Below are positions 12,437 through 25,646 of a DNA stretch of 64,000 nt, piece by piece. The notes under the pieces are model-generated. The model was not told where the DNA came from and did not search any database. It saw nothing but the letters and a program-made list of their open reading frames with translations. Source of the DNA: Cloeon dipterum (Eukaryota; Arthropoda; Insecta; Ephemeroptera; Baetidae); assembly GCF_949628265.1 (NCBI RefSeq), contig NC_088788.1, positions 9,672,001 to 9,736,000 on the forward strand, written 5' to 3'. Position 1 is the first letter of the stretch. The number at the start of each line of letters is the position of its first letter. The position numbers were made by a program, and so were the translations under genes.

Positions 12437-15400
12437 ACGCTGGTTACTCTCAGATATCCCTTTATTTTGAAGAAACGTCATTATAAATCAGAGTATCATT
12501 CATCGTGGCGTGAATATACATTTCAAAAAACGAGGATGCTCAATAAAAACAGCGTTTGTTGATTACTTTGGTTTTTGAGTTACACGACGGCGTCCACCCT
12601 TTTCTTTTGACATGTTTGTGTGTGTTTGCTTGTGTGTGAATGAAACACGTATTTATACAGCACGACTGCTAGGCCTTCTTGGAAACACGGCGGCCCTACC
12701 GGCGGCACTTTCGTAAGTAACAAAAGCTGGAGCGAGAGGTAGCAGCCTCCCGCTCTCACTCTCAAATGGCCATCAGACAGACGCACTCAAACGCACACAC
12801 AGCTCCAAGTTCGCCCCAGAAAACCAAAGTCGGCGGAGACACAAAAACTAAAATAACGCGTGTATTTAATTATGTTCTCTCTGCTTCCCTCGCTCGTTTT
12901 TCTCGTCTTTCAATAATAAACTTTTCCAAGGTATAAAAAGTAACAACAATTCAACATGTAATATCCAAAATTCAACGCTGGAACAAGCATTTTCTTACAT
13001 TGAAGCATGTGGGATGCTTGCTATAGTTCAAAACGAAATACACAAACGTATGTTTAGTGCTAACAGCCTCCACTGGCTGGCGCCACTGCCTGATTTTAGA
13101 GACAATAAAGGAGTTGAATAGGTTCTGCGACCATCTCCACACAGATTTAATATTTTTTATTGGCTTTGCTGCAAAATTTCATGTCGGATTGAAGTTTGTT
13201 TGAAATAAATTCACCATTTGTGAAAGCTCTCTGAAGTTTGAAGCTTCCAAATGATGGCGTCACTGTAAAAATACAAAATCAACACAATTTCTGCCGCTTA
13301 TTTCCAACCCATTCTGCTCTTAAAATTAATTCTGTAGATGTGCTTAAACCAAACGTTGGTTCGGCCAATTGTTGTAGAAACTTTAAACAATTTTTAAGCT
13401 TTTACGACGCGATTGGTTGAACTAATTTTTGTTTATAGCACAAATAAGAAATGATTTTAAACGCAGAATTCATTGTGGTATTTAGTCTGAAATTGGAGGC
13501 GGCGTGCCTTGAAATCGGAAGTAACCGGTGGCGCCATCTATATTTGCTGCTTTGTACACTTATGGCTTTTAAATGGTGAATTGAAATCATCTGCCCAAAA
13601 AGAAAAGACCGACAAGACATTGGTCTGACCAAAAACCATTAGAAGTTCAAATTTGGCCTTTAATACCCACCGAATTAGGTGGAATGCTGCATGAACGACG
13701 CCTTTTTCTTTTGAAGCCTCAAAATCAAACAGAGGGTCTACATATATTTTGTCTAGAATGCACAAAATTCCTAATCAAAAAACACAATTTGCCATCAGCT
13801 TGCAGCTGCCAACACTAATTAAATAACAGAGAATTATTATTAAAATAAAATCGAAGCCGCTTGCTTGGACAGTGCTCTTTGGCTGCCGGAAAATGCTTGT
13901 TGCGCTGCGTTGCTTTCGTTTCGCGTGGTGGTGCGCTAGTTATTAAAAATATGGAATGACTACGTGAGTGTGAGTGTGTGTTTACAAAACGGGCTTAAAA
14001 TAATTACTTTATATTCAGTCTGGAACATGAACGCTGTGGCTAATGAAACCGACACCAATTTTTCTTTCTTTTGCGGAGACACAGAGTGCAATTGACAACT
14101 ACTTGATCGATCGATTCGATATATATACTTTGAAGTTTGTTTTCTTTTTCATATACAGTATATATATCCTGTAAGCAGACACATTGAGAGATTTTTTGTT
14201 ACATTATTTTCTTTTATACACGCACTGTTCGCTCTACAATTACATATTATACATTATGAACGATCGATTCAGGGGTTTCGCTACGATGATTAGGAGATAT
14301 CACATTATTGAGCCAACAATCAATCAATAAAAATGATTACACTATAAGGCAACTGCTGCTTGAACGACGCTTTTTCTTACTTTTCTTGCTTGCTTGCTTG
14401 CTTTTGCTTCTCTCGTGTGTTAGGATATTCTCTCGTGTTTCCGCGACGCGAAAACACACACTTGTTGAGCCTAAATTTTTTTTATGTTTGCTGCTGACTG
14501 CGCTTAACTCTGCTTGTTTTAATTAATCAAATTTTTTTTCCTTGTCTTGTATTGGTGGAACACGACAACAATGCAAATGAAAACACTCACTTTTCTCCAA
14601 ACGGCTAATTTGGCGCCACATTCAGGGGGGGATCACACGCACTAATTTTTCGTATGTATATAATTGCATATATGTGTTATTTATATCAGGAGGATTGGTG
14701 TTTTTGATTACACGAGATGATTTCGCCGCTCCCCGCGCGTGACTCAGCAGCAATTATTATTATTCTTTTTCTTTTCACCTGCTCACGGCCACGACCTGCG
14801 TTTTCCGTGACGAAATCGGAATTTTTGCGCCCTTTTAGAAAGAGGGGAAGTCGTAACGAGAGCTCTGATTAGCAGTTGCTTCCCTTTCCAAAACTTCCAG
14901 AAATTTAAATCCAATATCAGATAACAAGAATGAAAATTTTAAAAGGAAGTGCATTCTGGCTGACGGAGAAATTGGCAAATTAATTTGCACGCCTCATTTT
15001 GATCGAGTTTTCTGTTATTCAACCCAAATTCAAGTAGGCCCGGCGCTTTTCCGCCAATCACCAAAAAACAAAGGTCGATTTCCCGTGTAAACTGCGTCGT
15101 TTTATTTTGTATTGCTCAACTGCGTAGTTTCGGTTTTCCCTCTAATTTTATCGAGGAAATAAAGGAACCAATTGCTTGAGCAACAAGGATATTTTTCTGA
15201 GGTGAAACGACTCGTATTATATATTTAAGTATCGGATTGCCCCGCCACGTTAGATTTACTTTATTTTATCGAATACACAGTGTAATAATAGATATATTTA
15301 TCAAAAACCTACGCGCCTTTCAACGAACGAACGAACGGATGCTATAATACACTTGGGAGTACAGAGAGAGAGTGAGAGAGATAGTTAGAGAGAGATGAGA

Positions 15401-16491
15401 GTTTTAATTATAATTAATTGTCTCTCGCGGCGCGGGGGGCAATTCCGCTGGCTGCTGAGCGGCGAAGAGAGTTTTTCTTGATATAACAATCGAGTACATT
15501 GGAACACACACACCGATATTAGTGTAAATATTCGCTTCTGCTACAATTTTCCCTCGCACGTATTGTCTCTGCTGCTGCTGCTGCTGCTGCTATAAATATA
15601 ATTACACGACGCGTTGCAAGTAACAATTGTGTCTGCTTTTTTTCGATAGTTCCTCTCTCGCGCGCTACGCCACTTTTAACAGTGATTCTTTTTGTTTAGC
15701 TTCCGTAAGTATATGTATAATTATGTATATTTGATTATACGACATGATTGCTAAAAATATCGTTTTCTCCGATTCGCCGCGCGACATTACGTGAGAGTTG
15801 GAAATAATTCGTCCGCTGCTTTCCTAGGTAACACACTGAATTATATGTAGTATATCAAAAAGCCTAACATCAAGATTTTAAAAGGTTCACAATTTTATAC
15901 CGCTTTGCTGCACTTTGATCACTCTTCTGGACAAGAATAACGCGCGCGTTTGTTTCAATTTTAGTATAATATTCGCTCGGGAAAGCTCGTTCGATCCTTC
16001 TAATTTTTACTCAACAATTGTGCAATAATCGAAAAGTAATAAATGGAAAATGATTGTGTCGCGTCGCCCATGCTTTTTTGATCTCTCGCTAGAAACTCAA
16101 AATCGCGCCACCCCTTGCTTCTCCCCCTCGGAATGGCGACGGTCGATTATTCATCCTCTGCGTGTGGTTCGTAAAATTATTGCTGCATTAAATGCTATTC
16201 TTAATTTCCACTTTTCCATTCGAGAGGTCGAAGTGCGTTCAAATGAGTTGTATCTCTATTATTTATAGTAATTGCCGATGAAAGCCCGCTAGACAGTTTT
16301 CCTGCTCTCTGACATTGACTTCTGCACATTTAGAACAAGCCCCGGAGGGAAATCGCTCTCCAAAGTTTCGTCGCCGCCGTTTCTTTCTTTCGTCTGAGAG
16401 CGCGAGGATTTATTTTGTTTCTATCTCTCTCGCGTGGTCGGCTGGGAGGATGGCGTCGGCGGCGGCTACAACAATTTTACAACAACAGCAG
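12437..16491. other. Long gene-poor stretch, probably 3' UTR and flank of the GPCR gene plus FANCA 3' UTR
   Basis: The first about 110 bases are FANCA 3' UTR with the AATAAA at 12542. The rest lies downstream of the receptor stop codon (16492, minus strand) and has no credible coding exon. It contains simple repeats: TTGC-type around 14388-14404, (CTG)7 at 15569-15590, and GA-rich 15361-15400. AATAAA on the minus strand near 13161-13156 is one candidate receptor polyadenylation signal, which would imply a 3' UTR of about 3.3 kb. That extent is inference. Confidence 0.4.
15569..15590 (+). repeat. CTG/CAG trinucleotide microsatellite
   Basis: About seven consecutive CTG units (CAG on the minus strand) in the presumed 3' UTR of the receptor gene. 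Not in a coding frame. Confidence 0.85.
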
Positions 16492-19400
16492 CTACTCGTC
16501 GTCGGAGAGGTCGTCCCTGCGACCCTTGTACCTGCAGCACAGGCTGAGGCAGAAGATGCGCATGCCGACGCGGAACGACGGACTCATCGTCACGTAGATC
16601 AGCGACTTCCAGAACGAGTTGAGCACGCCCACCCACACGATCGTGAAGTGCAGCATCGGCACCTGCAATTATCACAAATTGATCGATCATTAATTTATCA
16701 ATAGCAGCAGGGAAACTTTATTGAGGTCAAACATAATATTAAATATTCATAATTTAAAACTGATTGATATTGCAAATCTCCGAATGTTTCCAGTTTGGTT
16801 CTGAAAAATTTTAGTTAAATAAATTAATCTGAATTTTTCTTTCCTTTCTTCAAATGTACCTGCTAGATAACTAAATTATTAAAATTTATAACATGTAATC
16901 TGTCTATTGAATATGATATTTTTGTTACTATTTAAATTAATAAATATTCTAATTTTGAGGGAACGGCTTATATTATAAATTGCAAAAAAAATTTGTAGTA
17001 TCATATTAGGATTGTTTTGGTATGTATTAAATAGTGTTCAAAAACAGCTTACAATTAGTGAGGATGAAACGGAACAACGATCGAAATTGTTCTTCCTATG
17101 CAATGTGTAATACTCAAAAGAGGATTTTGCTACAGTAAAACTTCAAACTTTGCCAATTTTACCGAATATTTCCAGGACAGATTTCGATTCCTCTCGTCGA
17201 AATCTTCCAACGGTGTATATTTGGGGACACTTTGTTGTAAAATAAAATAATAATTCAAGCAGGGAGACAGCCATCATCATCACTATTTGAAAGAATGTTA
17301 ATTTTGAGCCACTCTTTTAAAACGTTTATAGCGTTCATTTAAGTTTGTACATTGGCAACAAAGATTTTCCTGATTTCCCGGGGTTTTACAGTACCAAAAT
17401 CCATATTTTAGAGAAATTTTGATGAAATTGTTACAATTAACTGTAAAAGTTTAAGGAATGGCAAAATTGGCTAGCACGTAAGTGTGTAAACTAATTAATA
17501 TATTTTAATTCTTGAATAAAATATAAATTTAAACATGTGTTCAGAGGCAGCGGGGTCCAGATGTGCGTTAAAATTGGTTCCCACTGCGCAGATCCAAGAT
17601 GGCGTCTGAATGTGGAAAACAAAAAGCTCTCTTTGGATTTCCGTGCGAATGTCAAGAGTTTGTTTTTACGATCCAAAAGACACAATTAATAAGTAATAAT
17701 TAAGTAATGCAAATTATGTCACAATATTGACGAAAACTTGGTTATTTTCGTGCATTTTCACGTGACCGTTTTTGTTTTTGCGCCATACTCCACCGGACGC
17801 CATATCTACGCGTCGCATGAATCTGGCCCATTGCTTCAGTGGCTCCTCGATTTCCGTGTTCTCCTTTTCACCACTAGCAAAAAGTGTGTGCTCAGCTTTG
17901 AGCTCGTCTCGCAGGATTTTTTGACAAAAATAAATAATTATTTTACACAGTTACGTGCTAGCCAATTTTGCCATTGCTTCTCAATTTAAAACTGTCCCAA
18001 AGTGTATGGAAAACATTACACTAGGAATTCTCAGCAAAAATCAGTAAAAAATGCTAGAGTGGTAAAAAATTGATTTAGTTTTTACCTGAAACCTGAGGCC
18101 GGTGCAGTACTCGTAGAGCCTGACGCCAGCGTAGGGCGCCCAGGAGAGCCAGAAGGAGCAGATGAGGACGAAGGACATGACGTGGCTGGGGTTGGACAGG
18201 TTCTCTGCGAGCGCTGTGGCGTACTCGCGGTCGTGGATGGGCACGCCGGATCGCACGCGTCGCATCACGGTGAAGATGTAGCCGTAGGTGTAGAAGATGG
18301 TGATGAGCGAAGGGCCGAGCACGAGGATGGCCATGGTGACCGAGTAGGCCATCATGTTGTCCCAGTCGAGCTGGCAGACGTAGGCCTCAGGGTCAAAGTG
18401 CGGCGTGCTGTAGTTGAGCAGCGGCGGGCAGCACAGCATGCACGACGAGATCCACGTGAACGCCATCCAGCACTGGCAGCGCGTCTTCGTCTGCACCGTG
18501 TCGTAGCGCAGCGGCTTGCGGATCGCCAGGTACCGGTCCACGCTTATCCACATGAACGTGTACACACTCACGCTCCACAGAGTCACTTCCACGTAGCCGG
18601 TCAGCCGACACACCATGTCGCCGTACACCCAGTGCTGCACGATCGCCGGGTACACCGACAGAGGCACCACCAGCAGCCCGCATAGCAGGTCGGCTACCGC
18701 CAGCGACAGCAGGTAGTAGTTGATCACCTCCTTCGGCCCTACGGGTCCACACCGAAATCACAGAGCATATATATCAGTTTCAATCAATTTTCAGTGTCAA
18801 AGGTAAAATGAAGTACGTATAATAAGACACTTTAGAGCAAAATCATATTGAATTAATTATTAAGATATGCTATAAAACATGAAAATGATTACTTATTGTT
18901 AGATGGAATGATAAAAATCAAGATTATATGGATAGTAATGAACATTAATTGGAAAATTCAAAATATTTTCGGAAACCTCTGTAAAAAATTTCGTTTTTCA
19001 ATTCACCAGTTGCGCAAGCCCTTAGTGTTCGAAGCGCCACCGTATACTTTCGATTTTAAGGCACTTTTCCGCTGGAATTTCAGACTCAATTAATCCTGCC
19101 ACTTTGCATTCTTCACTTAATATTTTTTTCTCTTGACGTGCTGAAAACCAAAATCGGTTAAGCCAATCACCGTAGAATCGTGAAAAACTGTTTTTTGAAA
19201 TAATAAATAATATTTTCCGACGTTTCTGGCTGAACTGATTTTTGTTCTCTCATGTCTAAAGAAATAACTCTAGAAGCTGAATGCACAACAGCAGGGTTGA
19301 GTCTGAAATCACAACAGAAGTTCATTAAAATCTAAAAGAACCATGAGTGCCATCTCTATCCGCGGATTCAAACACTAAGGGCTTACCCAACTGGTGAATT

Positions 19401-22063
19401 ATATATTTGTTTTCCTGTTTAGCATCTTTAAAAAATTTGGTCTTTATTCCACAAATCCTGTTACGGATAGAATTAGTAGTTTTAAGCTTCAATTTTAAAG
19501 ATTTTGGTTTTGGTCAAATTTAGCTCTAAATTTATATCTTTTCTGTTAGATTCAAAATGGTGAAGAGCAAATGGCGAAATGACATGGTATTTTTGGAGTT
19601 TTTTTTTTAGGAAAGTTTAGGGCAGTTTCAGGTTGGGTTCCGGGACCAGAAATCATAAAGCCAGATGGTAAAAATGATCCACCTTTGCAGGTTTTTTTTG
19701 TTAATAAATATTGCACAAGCCCAAATGAAAATATACAAAAATTGACGAGTTAAATTGCGTTCAATGTTTATTGTATTGGCGCTTCGAATGGTGTTCTTGT
19801 TAAATTGTTTAATTTTGATACTAAAAATAATTGGAAGAAAATTAATAATAGACAAAAACACATTTATCTAATCGGATTGCTTGTTTTGAATTTTGATTAA
19901 ATAATATGCAAACAAACATTAACTGTACAATAGAGCGAATTGACCTCCTAAGAGGTCAGCATGCGTCTGGCAATCAATAATTATTGTAATATTTATTTTA
20001 ATATTCTGCTTCTGAAGACAAAATTTTAAATTATAAATTCCATGTTTGTGGAAGAAAACACCGTTATGGCATTGAACTAAATTTTGCCCTGTGATCCTTC
20101 TAAATAACCTGTATTTTTTATTAAAAAATTTGAGAGATAGTAAAAAATTTAAATAAATCATTCATAAAACCTGAATTTCCATGTTTTTTCCATGATGTTT
20201 AATGGTAAAAAACTGTTTTTAGTCACAGCTAAATAAAATATCCGCTCTCTCAGAGCAGTCAAAACGAAACCACTTGACTCGGAACAGTAAAATTAATTCT
20301 TAAAGAGCGACGATTAGATTTTCAACAGGGAAATAATACTGCTTGGCACAAGTTCGCAACATTTCCGTTCGATGGTTAGCGTCGGTTTCGGAGGAAATTG
20401 TAGCGTGAGTGTCGAGCGGGTTGCATCGGGGCCGTGCTGTGTGTTTACCCGGCGGCGGCGGCGGGCTGGCTGGTGGCGGAGGGGGTGCGGGAGGGGAGCA
20501 CCAGCCGCAAATAGCGCCGTGGCTCGCCGACCTTTAACTTGATTAATCCGAGTGCTGCCAGCTGCCTTTTGTCTCTCTTTACTCCTTTCTGCGCCAAATC
20601 GCGAGATTGCCGAGCAAAACACGAATTGCACACCTTTTGACAATGAGTGTAAAGATATTTTCGGTCTCGCAACCCTGCCGTCATCTGTCGAAATAGTTTT
20701 TGAATTCTTAATATAATCGCACCTGTCCTCTGATTCTATTGATCAACTTGCGAAGAGGAGGAGGAGGAGGAGGGAATTATTTATTTGTGTTGCCTTTTGA
20801 TGAACTTGTCTACGATCCAAGGCATCGGATTGTAACAAATTTAAAAAAAAAAATTGTTTCATATTTTCCATTTCGCGATTTTTTTAAAAAAAAAAAATTG
20901 ATATTAAACGGATTTTTACCTCACTGATTTTTTTAATCAATATTAAACGCACTCCTCCCTGCTGTTCATCCCCGCTACCCCTCTCGTTAACATAATGAGC
21001 ATAACAAGTAAGACCGAAATAAAACTCTGACCGGCCGGTGTTTTGCTCTGCTTCGCCCCAAAAGCGTTCTCTGCCTGCTCTCACGCCGCAAACCGAAATC
21101 GCAGACGCCGAGAAACGCTCCGATATTTCAATATTGCATAATTCGCTGCGTCTTTTGACATCACGCGACACGTAAATAAATAAGATGTTTTCCCTTTTCG
21201 TCTCTCTTTTTGTCCGTGGGCAGGGCACGATCGAAACTCCAGACCGGTTCTTGGAAAATGGTAATACCTATTCCGCGTTTTTTATTTTCTTCGCCAGGTT
21301 CGTGCCTGAGAAACTTTTCCTCCTCAACAAAAATCAATTTTTGCGCCGAGAAAGCCGGATTTACAACAAGAATGAAGTTTCAGGAATGAAAATATCAACT
21401 TCCTAACATTAAAAATACAAAAAAGGGGACTCTCTGTGATTTTGTATTAAACTGAAGAAAATTTATTGTGAATTAAATAGAGCTGCGAATTTCAAACGAT
21501 CCGGGACCATCAATCAAGTTTAAATCAGGCGATTTAAAGTCATGTGAAACACACTTAAAATCCTTTTTGTTTGCCAAGACCGTATATAAACAGCCTAAAA
21601 CCGTCTAAATCGCTCAAATTCTGAGCAAAACGATAGCAAATTTTGTGTGCATGTGAGAGGATATTCCCAAACTTTAATATTTCCATGCCAAAAAATATTT
21701 ATTGATCAGTTATCAGATTCAAGAAATATTTTTTTAAGTTTATGAAAAATCCCTTAAATTTAGGATATATTTAGAAATTTTAATTTCTTTGTGATGAGAA
21801 AAAGGAATAAACTTTTCTTTCTTTCAATAATTATTAATTCTATATTATTTTTTTTTTAAATTAAATAAAAAGCAATTGTTTTGGGAAAAGGTAAAGGTAC
21901 CGTGGGCCGTGAGGAAGGTGGCGATGACGAGGACATTGGAGACGACGATGGCGACCCCCAGCGAGAAGATGATGGCCGCCTGCGTGAGGGCCTCCAGGGT
22001 GAAGGCGATTTCCTGCTCAGGGTTGTGGCTTAGGATGATCAGGGCGCCGTCCCGCTCGAACAT
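16492..22063 (-). CDS. Class A orphan G-protein coupled receptor, GPR21/GPR52-like
   Basis: Seven-helix receptor at the plasma membrane that couples to G proteins; the ligand is unknown. Three coding exons, 22063-21901, 18738-18086 and 16662-16492, join in phase to 328 residues. TM1 contains VVSNVLVIATFLTAHG. TM2 has LLSLAVADLLCG with the conserved Asp. The TM3 end has DRY in WISVDRYLAIRKPLRYD. Extracellular Cys pairs are C (GDMVCRL) and C (EAYVCQLDW). TM6 ends SFWLSWAPYAG in place of CWxP. TM7 reads VLNSFWKSLIYV, so the usual NPxxY is replaced by the NSF...IY form that human GPR21 and GPR52 also carry. The N-terminus is short (about 20 residues before TM1) and the tail is short, ending RRDDLSDDE. 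The GPR21/52 assignment rests on the TM7 pattern and overall layout; another amine-like orphan receptor clade is the alternative. The large introns carry two inverted-repeat elements. Confidence 0.82.
17457..17975. mobile_element. Short non-autonomous element with about 43-bp terminal inverted repeats
   Basis: The left end 17457-17499 begins AATGGCAAAATTGGCTAGCA. The right end 17933-17975 is its reverse complement with only about three mismatches. Total length is 519 bp, inside intron 2 of the receptor gene. The interior has no transposase frame. No target-site duplication is obvious, so the superfamily is not assigned. It fits a miniature inverted-repeat transposable element. Confidence 0.65.
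18999..19400. mobile_element. Short inverted-repeat element (MITE-like), about 400 bp
   Basis: The left end (18999-19027) starts CAATTCACCAGTTG and runs to CCCTTAGTG. The right end (19373-19400) is its reverse complement, about 25 of 28 bases matching. The interior is non-coding. A related single end occurs at 9902. It lies in the first large intron of the receptor gene. No clear target duplication. Confidence 0.6.
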
Positions 22064-23260
22064 GGCGCGCGCCCTGCGTCGACTGCTCGCTCAGGTCACT
22101 TCTCAACGTGATGTCAACAGCCAAAGGCACCATCCTTCAGGGCCGACACCTTCCACCAACTTCGTTAGCCCTGCGAAAAAAGTAATTTTGAAGAAATTAA
22201 TATTTCTGCTGGTTTGTTTCAATAAAAAATGAGGAAAAATGGTAAAAAGGTTATATATTTTTTTTTCAAAATATAATTTCTGAAAAATCGAAACATTAAA
22301 TTGAATTATTTTCTTAAAACTTTTGGTCTGGAAAAACGGACCATTTCTTTTTTCATGCATGAGATCTTACAAAAACCTCACGGTTTAGTGCAATTCCTGC
22401 CTTTTAGCCAAAAGCAAAACGAGATAATCAAAGACGATCAAGAGAAACGAGCGAATCGTTTACTATTTCTGCGCGCGCTAATAAATTGGCGGCAACGAAC
22501 GACGTTGTTTTGCTCGAGACAAGGCGCCCACAAAGCCTGATTAATGCGCGCGAGAACCGAAAATTCCACCGGGCGTCTTTTGATCAATCGTTTTTCACAT
22601 CCGGGGTGATCCGCAAGCAGTCTAAACTCGGCTCATTCGCATTCTCGTGTCAGACTTGACGACGAACACAGACCAATAACACGCTCCTGCTCGATAGATT
22701 CAATCAACTCGGATTAGTCCGTTGTTAAATGCTAATTTGATGTGGGCTTCGTTCAACTCCTTAACGAGAGGAAACATCTTTTATCTACATCGTATATTCC
22801 GGAGAATTTTATTTAAATGTCCGAATTTTCAATTCAGTTTAATTCTAGCTTGAAATTTAATTAATATCTAAATTTTTATATTTATATGCGATTCGAGGTA
22901 ATGAAAAAAATTATCGAGAAATAAATATTGTTTCCAACTAGGCAAACATATTGCATTGGTATTAAATTTATTTATTTTAAAACTACTGAAATAATAAGTA
23001 AAAAAAATAAAATGTAAAAACCATATTATCATATTTAAAAATAAAATCTGTTTAAAAAAATTAATATTATTTAAATAAAATAAAAATAAAATTTTGTTAT
23101 AAACAATTATTTAACTCTCTGTTATTAAGAAATGATAAAATAATGTTTTTATAAATTATTCTGCTTAAAATTAGCAATTTAAACTAGAAAATGTAGCAGT
23201 AAACCCAGTCAAGCAGACATAAAATACTTAAATAAAAAAACTGTGCCTGGTTTTGTTAGC
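22064..23260. other. Upstream region of the receptor gene, no coding sequence
   Basis: 5' flank or 5' UTR region of the GPCR on the minus strand. The part 22440-22700 is GC-richer with CpG and could contain the promoter; 22800-23250 is very AT-rich. No supported gene. Confidence 0.35.
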
Positions 23261-23321
23261 TGTCAGATGGGAGCACGTGTTTCACCAATGATAAATATTG
23301 CAGGCGAGTGACGTCACTGGT

Positions 23322-23322
<1 letters not shown>

Positions 23323-23354
<32 letters not shown>
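23323..23354 (+). repeat. GA dinucleotide microsatellite
   Basis: Roughly sixteen GA units at the edge of a GC-rich island (23290-23530), next to a palindromic TGACGTCA cAMP-response-type motif at about 23310-23317. GA runs near promoters can bind GAGA-type factors in insects; that role is inference. Confidence 0.8.
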
Positions 23355-23360
<6 letters not shown>

Positions 23361-25624
23361 CGTTATGTGGGACAGCCACCCTCGCGCCGCGCCGCACCGC
23401 TCCGCAAGTTTAGTCCGCACCGCACTGAAACGAGATCCATACTGGGTTCGCCGAATTCGCGCCCCAACCCGGCCGGACTCGATTGGCGGGGCTTCGATTT
23501 GCTTCGTCCGACGGCCGATTAGTGCGCAAATCCAATAATACACATCAGTCGAACGTTTTGTCGACTGCGACGCCGTCAAAGTGACGCCTCGAAAAACGTC
23601 AGTTTGATACGGCTGCCGTGTCCGTTTATTGCACAATATCCGGAGAAACGAGGGAAATTCCACAAAACGGGGAAAATTTGTACTGTAATATTGGTTTAGC
23701 ACCATTAAATGTACTCATAGTAGCAAAATATTATTTGATTGATCCTTTTTAAAATAATTAATGTTTCCTGCCTATTTAGTATTTTCATCAACGCACGCCC
23801 TAACATTAAAGCTATTGAAATTTAAACGTGTTACAAACAATTTAAGCAGGTAAAATGATAAAAAATTTTCAGCATTTTATTTATATTTGTGTAAGTTTTT
23901 TATTATACTAAAAATATGCTGGGTTGATTTTTGTTTGCCATTTTGAATGCTTTGTCACTGAAGTTAGCGACAAAGGAAAATAAAAATTTATTAAACAATA
24001 AGGTTGTAACTTACAATTATTAGTGTTCGAAATAGCGTTAAGAATAAGAAATTGATATGCTCAGAGTTAATTTTGAACAGAGTCACAGCACAGTAAAATA
24101 TATTTAATAATAATTGATAGTTGGTTTCTTAACACGCTTAACGATTAATAAATTTTGCCAATTGCTGCCTATCTTCAGTAAGCTAGATAATTGTTTCTCA
24201 TCCACTTGTAACGATAAATAATTTATTTCATGACGAGTTACTTGTAGCATTTAGGACTGATTTCAATACAACTTTGCAATTTTGATATTGATAAACAAGT
24301 CTACCGGATACTCTGACAAGAACAACCAAGAGGGCGTAACTCGTAGAAATTTCCCGGAAAATTAAGATAATAATGCGTGGAACGTGTCGCAAAGCATAAA
24401 AAATCATTAATTTTGACCTTTTCTGAGCTTTTTTATTAACTTAAATAATTGATTTACAAGGTTTGCCGGAATAATCGAAAAATGTTTAAAAATGCATCAA
24501 AGTGATTCTATTGAGGGTGGTCACAGAAATAAATATTCCAGTCGATTTTGCATTATCTCTAGCTGAGAAATTAACTTGAACCAGTGCAAATGAACTCTTA
24601 GACTTGAAAATTACTCATTTATGCAATTGAAAAATTCTGGTGATCATAATCATATAATTTAGATTTTTTTAAATTAATTGAAAATCCTGTTTGGCATTTA
24701 AAAATTCAAATAAAAAAATATGTTGTGACGGAAAAACAATTACTTTAAAACAAAAATGATTTATCAGCGTAAATTGGTTTAAAAATCAAGTCCACAAACA
24801 TCAGTTTAAAAATATTCTTTTTTTCTCTGTAATCTTTTGCTAATTAAGTTTTTGGGCTTCTCATGTAGGATACAAGGTGTTTAATTTAAACTGAAAGGAT
24901 TTAATTCACTAAGATTTAGGGGTGGGAAAGTTTCTTAAATTGAAAGAAAAAGATGGATTTTTTGTTTGAGTACTAAAAAAATTCATAAACTGTAAAAAGG
25001 AGCAGCTATATTTCCGTAAATATCTTGTAAAAACACTGGACAATCTTTTTGTCAATTTCCCGCCATTTTAAAATCATCTTTTGAATATGCAAAACTGGCA
25101 CTGCGCAATTACAGAAAAGTTTGCGTTTCAGGGGCTGAAGAAGGCTTCAATGACGTATTTTCGAAAATATTTAATAAATTTTTGATGTCGCTTGGGGTTT
25201 GCCGAAATTGATGGATCAAATTTTTTTATTAGTCTCTCTCTAATTCCCATTAATTTTGTTAAATATTGTAAATTTCCTGTAGTCTTAAAAACTTGGAAAA
25301 ATATTTAAAATTTAATGTTCCCAATTGACATCTCATCAATATTTAAATATATTCGTTAGCAATTTTAAATAAAGAAGTGAGGTCAAAGGTCACATTTTTA
25401 TTGTTTTATGGCCTAGAATGATTTGCTTTTGACCTCGGCATCGATTCGATAGAAACAGCAGCGAGATGGTAACTAGAAGACTCGAACCAGAAAGAGGGAT
25501 CGAGAGATTCGCCTGCAGGCGGCGAGTGTAGGCTTTGCGCGCGGCGTGTGCGTCACGCGGGTTGCATACGTCGCAAAAGCAAACATGCGCGGAGGAAGAA
25601 AGAAAGAAAGAGAGAGAAGTGTGC

Positions 25625-25646
25625 ATCCATCCATCCATCCATCCAG
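25625..25646 (+). repeat. CATC tetranucleotide repeat
   Basis: Five to six consecutive CATC units within a GC-rich island; a GCGA repeat follows at about 25730-25758. Confidence 0.8.

Noticed and set aside
13230-13640. Resemblance of this stretch to the interior of the 18999-19400 element (GCGCCATCT motif)
   Set aside because: Only short blocks agree and no termini are recognisable; not strong enough to call a copy.
18182-18685. 167-codon frame opposite the receptor exon
   Set aside because: Antisense shadow of the GPCR exon; His/Arg/Val-rich low-complexity translation.
23256-23705. 149-codon open frame (minus) over the GA repeat
   Set aside because: It contains a translated GA repeat (Ser-Leu run) and no recognisable domain; it looks like promoter/5' UTR DNA.
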